A DNA stretch of 64,000 nt, taken from Polytrichum commune. Taxonomy: Eukaryota; Streptophyta; Polytrichopsida; Polytrichales; Polytrichaceae. The first letter of the stretch is position 1. Every line of letters starts with the position of its first letter. The position numbers were made by a program, and so were the translations under genes. The stretch covers positions 13,080,001 to 13,144,000 of the forward strand of contig OX485804.1 of NCBI GenBank assembly GCA_950295325.1. Direction: 5' to 3'. Positions 47,901-59,300 of the stretch are shown piece after piece. The notes beneath the pieces were generated by a model that was given only the letters and a program-made list of their open reading frames with translations, ran no database searches and was not told where the DNA came from.

Positions 47901-49092
47901 AGGCTATTGGCCAACTACGAGTAAGGCCCTGGAGTTCTGGATCCAGGGAAGCGGTTGAGTGGTCCTCTCGGCTGTCTCTCTGGTTGCTCTCGGGAACACA
48001 GAACAGTGGCGGAAGGAGGAGCAGAGAAGCTCGGTGCTAGGCTGCACCACAAATGAGAGAGTCACTGAAACCGGTTGAGGCAGTTGGATTACCAGCAACC
48101 GACAAAGAGGGGAATGTGGGGAATTCACGGATGAAAGGTAGGCGAGCTTTGACTGCAAGGGCAAGAGGTGGGAGCACCACTGGAAATTGAGCGGCAACTC
48201 TCAACCACCGAGGCATTCAAGGCAGGAGCCTCAAAATCTAATGTTGGGGTAAATGGAAAAGGCCGCAATTGTAGCCATGCTAAGGAGAGCCAAAGCTTGG
48301 GTTGAGAGGTGCATGATTCAATTCGAACAGAGACAAGGGTTGCCCACGTTAATCAGGGCTTGTGCGGAGGATGCGGAAGTGTAATGTTGAGCCGAATCTA
48401 CAACAGTAGCCACGCATACCAAATGTGGGCGGAGAAAAGGCTCGCCTGTAGGAGCAATCACATTAGCCATTGGGAAAGCCACGGAGAGTTGTGGTGATCT
48501 GAGTTAGGCAGCTTGGATGCCGCGAGGCAGTGAGCAGGGAATGTGGGCCTAAGTTGGAACATGGGCTAACTCTAGCAACTAACAGAGGGAAGGGGCCGAA
48601 CCGAGACCAGGGTTGAACGGGCCTCAGAGCAAGGGATGCTAGCCTAAGCTGGAACATGGGCTAACTCCAACAGCTATAGAGGGAAGGGGCCGAACCGAGA
48701 CCATGGCTGAGTGGGCCTCAAGGGCAGGGGAAACTGGACTAAGGTGGGAGTGAAGTGAATGCTGGAATTATCCCGCAAGATGGTGGACTGTAGCTAAGGG
48801 TGGATTAGGTTAGGGCTGGGTAATTTATATTTGATGTGTGAATGTGTGGAGCTGAGTCTCAAGTGTTTTTGAGCACTTGGGTTCAAATAAAAAAATAAAA
48901 GAAGTTCAATGCCTCAATGTATGTCATCACTGAATGCAAGGAGTACATGTCACACTAACCCATCGAGGTTATGAAGCTCATGTTAACTGTGAGCCCTCAC
49001 CTGGACTATGACGCTTAAAAGTGGGGGTTTATGGCTGACACCAACCCATACATTGGTTCCTTATTGGATGATTGCAACCCTGTCTCCAAGGT
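44971..49092. other. Gene-free region, possible transposon debris
   Basis: Two open stretches look slightly protein-like: 45011-45256 on the minus strand (81 codons, acidic) and 45607-45975 on the plus strand (122 codons). I recognise no family in either and no splice pattern linking them. A GC-richer segment at 47900-48745 includes a short tandem repeat. No tRNA, rRNA or long terminal repeat was identified. Confidence 0.35.
48541..48745. repeat. Two tandem units of about 99 bp
   Basis: Each unit runs from CCTAAGxTGGAACATGGGCT through AGAGGGAAGGGGCCGAACCG to GGGCCTCA, with few differences between units. It lies in a GC-rich, non-coding segment. Confidence 0.75.
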
Positions 49093-49420
49093 ACTACACT
49101 CAAATATATATTTAGTGTTTAATACATTAAGTACAAACGCATACACTAAATGTCAATAACATTGTGGAAGTAAGTAACATTAAATGTAAACTCAACCACT
49201 AAATATCAACTATGCTAATATGTGGAAGTTATATGTTTGAATTTAGTGTTAGTAAGGATATGATATGCATGTTTCACAAGAAGGGAGGTGGCAATAGGGA
49301 AGGTAGCGGCACGTTTATGTCTAACACTAATTGTCAAGGAATTGAAAACTGATGTTAAGCAGGGTAGGGCAATAACAACATTAAATATAGTCAAACACTA
49401 AATATTGTTTTTAGTGTAGT
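49093..49420. mobile_element. MITE of the ACTACACxAAATAT family, second well-preserved copy
   Basis: The ends read ACTACACTCAAATATATATT and its inverted counterpart ending AGTGTAGT. Interior landmarks match 40043-40347 in order and spacing (AAGTAACATTAAATG, AATATGTGxAAGTTA, GAGGTGGCAA, TTTATGTCTAACACTAATT). No coding capacity. Confidence 0.75.
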
Positions 49421-50127
49421 GTACGGGTTGTTCGCCCCGGCCAATGTGGTCATGGAAGTTCGGCGAAGTTGAAATTTTACTTGTCTTGAAGGCCATCTTA
49501 CCAACACCGAAGCCCTTTCAAGTTAAGGTAGAAAAAACGAAAATGGTAAATGATAATTTCTAGTGCACCAAACTAAGAGTAGAATGATTCTTTTGTGGAC
49601 CCAAAATGGCTAATTATAAAAGTGGTGGCCTGAAAAGGATGCAGTGATAGGTGAGATGCAAAGATTGGCTAGATAGGTGTTGTTTCACACCACTTGTGAA
49701 CACTTTTGGGTGCCATCGAGTTAACCATTTTGTATCCATAGTAAGGTGGTTTGATGCTCAAATTACGGAGACTCTATTATACAAGCAGGGGGTTTGATTT
49801 ACTTGCCTTTTTGGGAAATGTAACATTATTTACATGGGATAGAATTATGAAACCACTTTCATTCCTCATGATTTCCTCTACTTCAACGGTGAAAAATATT
49901 GCATAGATTTCAAGCCACTCTTGCTGGCTGAATCAACTTATTTTGACCGTTTACTGTATTTCTACCTTATGCATTGTCAAGGAAAAAATAAGCAAAAGTA
50001 AAAGTAGCATAAAAAAAACTATCACCCACGTATATTTCCAACAAAAATAATCAATATGGCCCACACTAATTCTAAACCGGAGATTTGGTTTGGGTTTGAA
50101 ATTATGGTGGGTTCTTCTAGAGAATTA

Positions 50128-50500
50128 GGGCCGGTTTACACTACGGTGGAGAAGTCCACCGGTCATGAAAAAAGGGCGTTTCTCAATTGTGATTGGTCGA
50201 AAATGCAACTCTTGACCGGTGGGTGTTTACACTAGGTGAAGAAAACAATGGTGGTGAACTTTTCTCATGGATGATAAAATGACATGGCCGCCCACATGGC
50301 GGCACTTTTTGGAGTTGGGCTTCTCCGGCCTCTTGAGGCCGGACAAGAAACTCCTCCTCCGGAGAAGCCCAACACAATAAAAATATTTTATTGCCTTTAA
50401 TTCTTCTCCGGCACATCCACCATTTGCCTTATATAACCATGTCTTGGCCAAGCATTCTTGACCGACCGGAGGCCTTCTCCACCGTAGTGTAAACCGGCCC
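50128..50500. mobile_element. PIF/Harbinger-like MITE with perfect terminal repeats
   Basis: The terminal inverted repeats match perfectly over at least 27 bases (starting GGGCCGGTTTACACTACGGT). They are flanked by TTA at 50125-50127 and 50501-50503. Length is 373 bp. Inside is a second inverted repeat (GTTGGGCTTCTCCGG near 50317, complement near 50359). It ends about 240 bp before the NOP16 start codon, so it lies in or next to that promoter. Perfect ends imply a young insertion. Confidence 0.9.
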
Positions 50501-50737
50501 TTAGTAACGTGGCCAATTTAGTGTACTTATTTCCAACCGCCTGAGCAAGTTGTATTATTGGAGAGATGAATGATATGGACGGCTACATGGATGTGGATGT
50601 GAATGTGGATGGATTACATCTGGTCTCTCTGGGAAGAACCCTAATCGAAAAACCCTTTGGTGCGACGGAAGGAGAGAGAGGCCGAGACACAGAGCCTCGT
50701 TTGAAGTTGCAAAATCGTTCGAAATTCGCTCGCAGCG

Positions 50738-52758
50738 ATGGCGAGATCCAGGAGAGCTTTCAAGAAGACCAATGCAACGGTGCGCGTAGGTCTGCCAAAA
50801 AAGAAGAATGCTAAGCTTCCCGCTCCTGTGACCGTGTGTATGCCGGGAACTGATACAAAGTACATATCTCCACAAACCTATCGCATCTGCTCTGTGTTCG
50901 ACTCTCTGGTTCATGATATTCTGTACGGAGGAAAATAAGAGTTAGGGTGACTTCAGATGTCTACGACAAAACATACATGTGCAGGTCGCCGCTTGCTAGT
51001 TAGGCTTTTTCGCACCGGTGGTAAATTTATCTTAAGCAGTTTCATGCATGTTGGAAATGGATGTTGAAGCCCTGCAATTTCAGCGTAGTCTCCATGGAAT
51101 GCTGGGGAAAAACTGCAATTTCAGTTGTTATTTCTTTGGAATGCTAAGAAAATCTCAGGGAAAAAAAAAAAAAAAAAAACCTGTTGCATCTGCTCTGTTT
51201 TCGTCTCTCTGCTTCGTAATGGAGAAAATTTTGTGTGTGTAAAGAAGGGGTAGGCTTGTTTCGGGTGTTTACGGCGATAGATAAGTGTGAGGTTACCGTT
51301 TGCTTGTTAGGCCCTCTTGCACCGGTGGTAATGCATCTTAAACATTATCATTCAATATATGATGCGAATGGATATTGGAGGCTCCAATTTGAGTGTAGTT
51401 TCTGTGGAGTGCTGGGAAAATTTGCAATTTGAATTGTAATTTCTCTAACAAGCTAAGAAAATCTCAGAAAAAGCACCAGCAGTGAAGCAGAGGGTGCTTA
51501 AACCGTCACTTTTAGCGCTGAGCGTGGATTCTATTAATCGATTGAATATAATTCTAGCGATTCCTGTTAGCGATTGAAAAGGAATTGCAGTGCACCAAAG
51601 AATGTCTTGAGTTCTTGTATGCAAAAGTTATAAAGTTTCGAAGTTTTATTGGTATATGACCCAAAACCAACGCGGGAGACTGATGTCAATATTTACTTAT
51701 TGTGGAAAGTATTAAGATGTTGGTTCGTAAGTGGGGTGTCGGTTTTAGCACCTTCTTCCTTAATGACAAGATTTTGCCTCTTTATCAAAACTTTGTAGAG
51801 GGAAAATAGTTGTGATAGAACACCTTAGTGATGCTCATGGAATCAAAGTGGTGATCAGGCCTTGCTTCGAATTGTTGTTTTTGTCCAGGCTGGAATGGGA
51901 TGAGAAGGCAACTCTACTACACAACTACAAGTCTTTGGGTATTTTGGCAAACCCCAATGTATTAGGAGCACGATCAGGCACTCGGAATGTGGTGCAACTC
52001 GTCAGCCTACAAAAGCCACTGTCTGATGATGGCACTGAGGTGTTTGGAAGTGACGATGAAAATGATGGTAAACTTGCTGATCTTCTGGTAGCGATCTAGG
52101 GTATTCTGTTGTATTCGAGTAAGTGGTGTCCAAGGAACCGTATGTGTATATGTGTATGCGCATATTTGGAGCCCGTAAACATGGAATGGTTTTCTTAGTT
52201 TGCTAACAAGTTGAACTGCACTGATCCTCTCAAGAGCTCCTGGCAAAAACTTAATCTACTTCAGCATTCCTGCAAGCCACCAGTTTTTGTGTTTTCTCAA
52301 AGAGCCTTGGTATGATTTGTGAATCCGCCAGGATCCTTTGTTTAGTTTTTCTGTCTTTGTTTTGTGTTGTAGATGTAAAGTCTGCTCTTCACAAAAAGAG
52401 GAAAGATGGAAAGAAGGCACCTCTTCAGAAGCTCACAACGATGCAAAAGGTTTATATTAGTCGACTTATATTGAGGCATGGAGATAATTACGAGGTACAT
52501 TTCTACTATATGAGGATGGTGATCATGGTCCTGCTTTCAAACAAATTTTCAATGATTTTGATTGAGAGTTGAGCTTAGTTGAACTTATGCCATTGAGAAT
52601 GAAGGAGCTTATTGCTTATTTAATGATGTTGGGCATCTTCTTGCATCCAGGCGATGTCAAAGGATATAAAGTTCAACCGTATGCAACATCCTCCTGGAGC
52701 TCTCAAACTTTTATGTGAGCGGTATCATAAATATGAGAAGCTCTCTGAAACTAAGTAA
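50738..52758 (+). CDS. NOP16: Nucleolar protein 16 (ribosome biogenesis)
   Basis: NOP16 is a small basic nucleolar protein needed for assembly of the 60S ribosomal subunit. Exons: 50738-50835, 51889-52067, 52373-52494, 52651-52758, with phases matching and 168 residues in total, close to the family length. The N terminus MARSRRAFKKTNATVRVGLP is the typical basic start. The centre has the conserved WDEKATLLHNYKSLGILANP block, then an acidic linker. The C terminus carries SRLILRHGDNYEAMSKDIKF followed by NRMQHPPGALKLLCERYHKY, the family signature. Intron 1 (about 1.05 kb) contains a tandem duplication. The donor of exon 1 (GTGTAT) is the least certain junction. A TTA-type MITE ends about 240 bp upstream. 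Confidence 0.9.
50882..51475. repeat. Tandem duplication of about 300 bp in NOP16 intron 1, copies ending in A-runs
   Basis: Copy one (about 50882-51179) and copy two (about 51181-51475) share GCATCTGCTCTGT, GCACCGGTGGTAA, GTTTCATGCAT-like and CTAAGAAAATCTCAG blocks in order. Copy one ends in 19 A (51161-51179), and copy two ends with AGAAAAA. The copies are diverged and have no coding role in the spliced model. Confidence 0.65.
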
Positions 52759-53982
52759 ACACCTGTTAGATCCATTCTCTCGTGCTTCCATCTGTAAAAC
52801 TATATGGCGGCATGGAAATTTTTGTTTTACATCAAAGCAGGTGTAAACAAATTTTTGAAGCTCTTGGGTTTGTTTAGCTAGGTAGGACTTTGGTCCAGGT
52901 GGGGCGTCTAATTGCTTTGAAGCCATTGGCAGCTGAAATAGCTGGTATATGTATACTGAGTTGGTCATGTTAAGAAGGAAAGGCCATCGACGGTGTGCGG
53001 GTACAGTCTTCCTGGCTATATCATAATCTAGTGAGTTGTTGATTGGAGTGGCAATTTTGTCTCCAATAGAGGAAACTGCTGAAGACAAATGTAGGAATGT
53101 TGGCAAATTGTACCAGAATAGCCTACAAACTTCATTATGGCCGGAAATGTTAATTCACCTGGAACTGGGTGTCAACATCTTAAAAGTTTTGGACAGTTGT
53201 GTGAACTTTCCCTTTGATGTTATTTAAACAATGATTATGAATGCTGTGATTTTTCTCAACATCCGAGTTTGGCCTTTGGGGCAATGACTCAGACTTGAGT
53301 CTTAAACATCAACTTGAATCTAAGTTGACATGCTCTAAGTTGTCAGAGGCCGTGATTTCTGAGTCATTGATAGGCTGGATGCAGTTGTGGGTTGTCTCAT
53401 GCGGTGATACGGAGGGGGTCCTCAGAGCAGCAGCAAGTGTCCTGTCTGTGTCGAATTTGTGGAGTCCAGTTTTGTGGATTGCACATCAGAGCTTTGATGA
53501 AGAGTAGATTGCACATTGGCAAAAGCTTTTCTTGCCAAATTGTTCTGCCGTCGTGACATGTATCAGCTGAAATGTGCATTGCCAGTCAATGTTTATCTAT
53601 GCTGTAAGACCGATCATTCCTTCCAGATGGTGTCATCTTGCATGAAGTCAAACCCAGTTTCAGTGTTATCAGAGCAGGTGCAAGTACATGAATGTATGCA
53701 CGACTCCCGATCTTGACCAAAAGAGTGCAACTCTTGGAAGCATAATTTGCGAAATAGCCTTCAGGGGTGCCATCAAAGCTTCTTAACGTATTGTACGGGG
53801 TTTAAAGTTCGAGCTCATGTCGTGTCTTGCACAAACGTGGGTTCTGGAATGAGATCTGGTATAAGAGCTAAAATGAGTGCATTTGTGGACATCGACAACG
53901 CATGAGCTTCTTTCGCAGCTGGCTGGTTAGGCCGACTCTCAGTGCTCAGTTAGCGGTGTCCAAGAATGGGCCTTGTGATGGA
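52759..53982. other. 3' flank of NOP16, nothing further recognised
   Basis: Presumed 3' untranslated region and intergenic sequence. Open frames here are short and show no protein signature. No repeat was recognised. Confidence 0.35.
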
Positions 53983-54028
53983 GCACCGGTGGTCTAGTGG
54001 TAGAATAGTACCCTGCCACGTCAGACCC
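53983..54028 (+). pseudogene. 5' fragment of a tRNA-Gly (GCC) gene
   Basis: The sequence GCACCGGTGGTCTAGTGGTA followed by GAATAGTACCCTGCCACG matches the acceptor, D-arm (including the internal A box) and anticodon arm with a GCC anticodon of plant tRNA-Gly, with about one mismatch. After the anticodon arm the match fades: the variable loop is shortened, and the T-arm with the B box (GGTTCGATTCC) and the 3' acceptor strand are missing. It cannot fold as a full tRNA. It lies about 270 bp upstream of the LINE ORF1. Confidence 0.75.
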
Positions 54029-54299
54029 TGCCACGTCTCGGAGGAGAGAGGGCGTTCTTGGAGCGCCGCAAGAAGCGGGGGTGCCCCGCTTCGTCAAGAA
54101 GTATGCAAGAAAGCAAAATTTGTAGGCAAGATTGATGTATCATAGATTGAAGTTGCTACGATGTGGTTCGTCTCTTCAATGCGATTCTAAAGACTATAGA
54201 TATAGACCATTTGGAGCATAAACACATGAGTGCTGGGTCAAGCAAGAACAAGCAGTTGGAGGCTGGAAGTCTTTTATAGTCGTAGAGATTAGCACAACA

Positions 54300-56364
54300 A
54301 TGGGAAAGCAAGCGGCAGGTCAATGGCGACCAGTAGCTGCAGCAATTCCAGTACAACGTAGTAGGCCACTTGCACCGGTAGGAGTGAAATCCCCTCCAAA
54401 ACCAGAAGCTAGGCCGACGGACTCAGTCGAGATACTCCCTTCTTACTCTCTCAACGTACACGCACCGGCTCCGACGCCAACGAAGCATCCACCATCACCT
54501 GAACCTGAGACAGAGGACGACCACATCGCCGGAGGAACCGCGTAAGTTAATCGCTAACATCCCGGAAGCTGTTCTTGCGGCACTTCGTTCTACCTGCGCA
54601 GCAAAGGCGGAAGTATCACTTCTTGGAAGGATACATGGTAAGCATCCCGGGCTCAAAGCTCTCACAGCTTGGGCACGGGATAATCTGCACCCATCTCTTT
54701 CTCTATTATCATTGAAAACTAATAACCTTTTTGAGGTGACATTTGCTCACCCGGAGGGAAGAATCCACGCGCTGACTCAGGCGGATCTCGTTTGCGATAC
54801 AGCCGCCATCTTTTTCTCCAGTTGGAAACCTCATTTTGACTCCAGAGAAGCAAAAGCGGAAGATAGTCTTGACCATCCAGTTTGGGTACAGATAGTTGAT
54901 CTGTGCCAGGTGCTTCGAGAAGATTCATTTCTTAAACTTATTGGAGAGCAGATCGGACAAGTCATCTCAATTGACAATTCGGAAGCGTATAGGGCCAAAC
55001 TCTTTGGGCCAAGAATCAGGTTGCTGGTCAGGGACATTCACCAACTACCACAAACAGTGGTTATTCCACGATTAGACGGGGCAGGAACGGTGGAATATAA
55101 ACTGGAGTTCAGCGGGTTACCCAAACAATGTGGAAGATGTCATGCGCACGATCACCTAGTACGAAATTGTCCCAAGAAATCTTCTACTGTAAGCAAGAAG
55201 GAGGGATACAACAAGAACAGGGGTAACGAACTCAGGAGTGAGGCACCCAAAGTGACGGAACCAGAAGAGATAACTCCGAGCAAAACGAGCCAGGAAGCAG
55301 ATCAAAAGCAAGAAAACCCGGATAGATTGGAAGCTCCACACGAAGACCACAATGCTCCTATCACACCCAGAACGGAAGGACAGATTAAACCACATGACCA
55401 AGAAGGAGTGGCAGTGGGGTTAGGAGGTACCGAAGAAGTCAAGACGCATCCGATATCCTCACCCACGGTATCAGCTGACATCCCAGCAAATGCAGCAACC
55501 AAGAACCCCTCAGGTAGCCAAACTGCACACAACTCCATGCTTCAGCCAGATGACATTAATTTCCCAAAGCTCCAATCGCAGCCCACAGTGCCTCGAGGTT
55601 CACCCTCAGCAACCAAAAATCGAGAGCATCAGTTTGTATGGAAATCGCCCCACATCTCAAATCTGACTCCTAAACCGAGCGATGGCAGCAAAGGCAAAGA
55701 AAGAGAATCGGTGCCGCTCACGAGACAGGGGTACAGAACAGGGCGATTAGCGGAGGACTTTTGGTCTGCTGTAGGGATGCCTAACACTCCTTCCACCAAT
55801 CCTAAACTGCTTAGGGTGATACCATTCCTTACCAAAAATAGGAATATAGAGCAAGTTGAATACCTGGTAGATAAGAGAGGGCAACAGTTCGGAGCAGTTG
55901 CGTATGTACACATTGCGGAACAATTGGCGGGTATCCCCTGGACACAGAGCAGGGCCAGGCAGCATATTGTGAATGAAGTATCACAGTCACTTCATAAATT
56001 GCTCATATTCAATAACAACCTCTCAAATCCATTCCAGAAATGGATTCAAGGACAGTGGTATGCACAATGGGGACAAGGGGCTGAAGGGGCACACATATGC
56101 ACCCTGTATGTAAGCATTGATACCCCGAAACACAAGGTTAAACCAAGAAAAGGCTTCCAAATGGGCTGGAGAAGGGAACCGGTGGAAGTCTCCTCATTAC
56201 GTACTGGACCAACAACTGAGGATATTCAGGCAGTGGACCCAGACTCCACCCTCTGGCAAAAGATGGCTGGAAGATTGCCAAACCTGCCGGTGGAGCAGCA
56301 CCCGCCGGAATCACACAATCGCTTCGCGTCCTTATTGGAGGAGGAGGATTCGTCGGATGGATAG
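54300..56364 (+). pseudogene. LINE ORF1 (nucleic-acid-binding protein with CCHC knuckle), one apparent frame shift
   Basis: ORF1 proteins bind the element RNA. An ATG frame from 54300 runs to a stop at 54543-54545. The downstream frame is open from before that point and continues to 56364. It encodes the conserved FEVTFAHPEGRIHAL and HPVWVQ blocks of plant LINE ORF1, the zinc knuckle CGRCHAHDHLVRNC (C-x2-C-x4-H-x4-C), and a long polar linker. A shift near 54510-54545 would join the two parts; alternatively the true start lies in the second frame. The stop TAG at 56362-56364 overlaps the ORF2 ATG. Confidence 0.8.
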
Positions 56365-59300
56365 CATACCCACAGTATCCGCAATGAAAGGGGATAAACT
56401 GACAATTGCAACTCAAAACGTTAGAAGCCTGGGACAAGGACTAGCGGGAAGAAGGAAGTGCAAAGAAATCAAAAACTTCTTCAAACTCACAACACCAACG
56501 ACGGACATTCTCCTGTTACAAGAAACCAAGTTACCAGAGGAAGCATGCCTCAAACAAGCAAGATACATAGAGTTTAGAGGAGGTACCAGCTTATGGAATG
56601 AAAGTTCTTTTTCAGCACAATCAGGAAGGTTCAAGGGAGGAACCGGCATTGTTCTATCAGAAAGGATAGCAGCAGCGGTGACCCATCACGGCATTTTATA
56701 CCCAGGCAGAGCACAATACATAACTATTAGGCTCAGCCCAATATTACACATAGGGATTATTAATGTGTATGCATTCAGCCATACGGGAGCAAGGGCGATG
56801 CTGTGGAACCATTTGGCAAATGTCCCTTTACCAGAAGCTCAATGGTTAATTGCTGGAGATTTTAATAACATTGAGCACCCAAGGGATAAACAGGGCGGTT
56901 CAACAAAAACGAGCATCAACACAAGGGAGTTAGAAGCGTGGACGCAGCTCCTTACCAGATTAGGTGTTAGTGACTCATTCAACTTGGGAGCTTTCTTCAG
57001 GAAATCTGACAAGGCCTTTATGTGGACGAACGCGCATAATGATGAGACCATGATTCAATCGCGCATTGATCGAGTGTACGTGCCAGTCTGCATAGAGAAC
57101 ATTGGAGGTACCACCGAAATTCTCCCCACCATTCCGGATATCTCGGACCATGCGGGATACCTTGTGCACTTTAATGCTGAGGGCAAGAAGAAACCAAGGC
57201 ATCATCCTTTTAACAAAGGCTTACTCAAGAGTCCTGAACACAAAGCAGCTCTACTGAAGGAATGGAAAACAGTCATGGCGGATGGTCAGCTGAATACATG
57301 GAACCAAAGAATGGTTGCTGCTAACCAAGCTATTAGAGTAAAATCCATGGACCTGACGAAAACTCAAAAACAACATTGGAAAGAGACGTACCTCGCGCAA
57401 TTTGAGGATATTATTGCGGCATAAGATGAGCTGCAACGCAATTGGGGTTCAAGAGAAGCTCGAAACAGATTGAGCGATGTGCAAGCGGCCTTGCATGAAG
57501 TCAGACAAGAAAAGTTTCAATTCCAAGAAAGTGCAATACTTTCCAAATGGGCTAGAGTTGGCGATCGGTGTACAAAAGAATTTTTTGAACACCACACAGG
57601 TACTAGGCGTCCTGTTACCATCAATCAACTACAGGAGGGGGACAAACTGCTTACTGATCAAACCGATTTGGAGGCACATATTCTCCGATTCTATGAGCAG
57701 CTTTACTCCAAAGACGAAGAAGTAGATTCCAACTTCAGGGCCAGAGAAGACTGCCTGCAGTACATCCAAACAACTGTCACGGAGGAACACAACGAGGAAC
57801 TCTTGCGACCTCTCACCAGGGAAGAAGTTGAAGAGGCAATAAAGCAACTACCAACAGGAAAGTCACCAGGCATAGACTCAATACCTGCTGAATTTTATCA
57901 GGAGTTGTGGGAAGACCTAGAATCTGATATTTTCAATTTTGTCGCAGAGTCAATTAACCAAAGTTACCTAGCGGAAGAGCTAAATGTTAGCAAAATTGCC
58001 TTACTTCCAAAATCTGAAGATAGAATCAAGATACAAAATTATAGACCAATATCACTGCTGAATACTCTCTATAAAATAGTCGCTAAGGTCTATGCAAATA
58101 GGATGAAGCCTCTATTACATAATTGGATTTTGCCGTCACAAACCGGGTTTGTACCCAATCGCTGCATATTAGATAATATTTTCCTAGCCTTTGAAGCTAT
58201 TGCATGGACAAGGGAAAACAAACAAGAACTTAGTATGCTTCTATTAGACTTTGAAAAAACATATGATAGGGTGAATTGGACTTTCCTGAGAAAGGTGATG
58301 GCGAAGATGGGATTCCACAATAAGTGGATCGAACAAGTTATGTCCCTCAACGAAAACGCAGCAGCAGCGGTAGTTGTCAACGGAGAAATCTCCAAAACCT
58401 TTCGCCTACAACGGTCCGTCCGACAAGGCTGCCCGCTAGCACCATATCTGTTCTTACTAACAGTTGACGTTCTAGGTCAGATGTTGCAGCATCCAGGGTG
58501 TGGGGTGCAAGGTTTGCGGCTCCCTGATAGAACAACGATAACGAACCAAATGTTTGCTGATGATACCTTATTACTGTTGGATGGCAACCGAGAAAATCTG
58601 GATAGGGCTCTCAGTGTCATTAACAGATTCGGGGCAGCTTCAGGAGCGAAGCTTAACCTGCATAAGTCGGTGGGGCCATGGCTCTCTCATAGAGATAGAG
58701 AATGGCAGTGGGGAGAGGAGGCAGGATTAAAGTGGTTGGAGAAAGGAGAGGTGACCAGATACCTCGGATACCCGTTCGGAATAGACATCTCCCAAAAGGA
58801 CAAGGATGCGAAGATGCTACACCAAATTCGGAAGCACCTAATTAGCTGGTCAGCAAACAAACTATCTCTAGCCGGGAGAATAATGGTATCCAATCAGGTG
58901 ATACTAGCATCCATATGGTACTTGGCCTCCTGTATTGATTTTTCGGGCAAATCACTAAAGCTTGCAAGAGCGGCTGTCCGGAACTACATATGGTCAGGAA
59001 AATTGGACTCAAGAGCAAGAGCCCGGGTGAAGTGGAGTACAGCAGTCTTACCGATTGTACGTGGAGGTGTGAAGATCTTAGACCCGGAGTGGCAAGCGTC
59101 GGCTCTCCTAGTGAAACTTCTCATCAGGGGTATGTCAGTAGGATACGAGCCATGGAAAACACTAATTCGCTATCGGGTGGCTCAAACAAAACAATCCAGG
59201 AGAGGGCGATGGCCAGCTCATGCAAACTGGATGATGAATGCGGCACACCTGGTACAACAAGGGTCTACAATGTGGCAGGGTGTCATGAAAGCCTGGAGCA

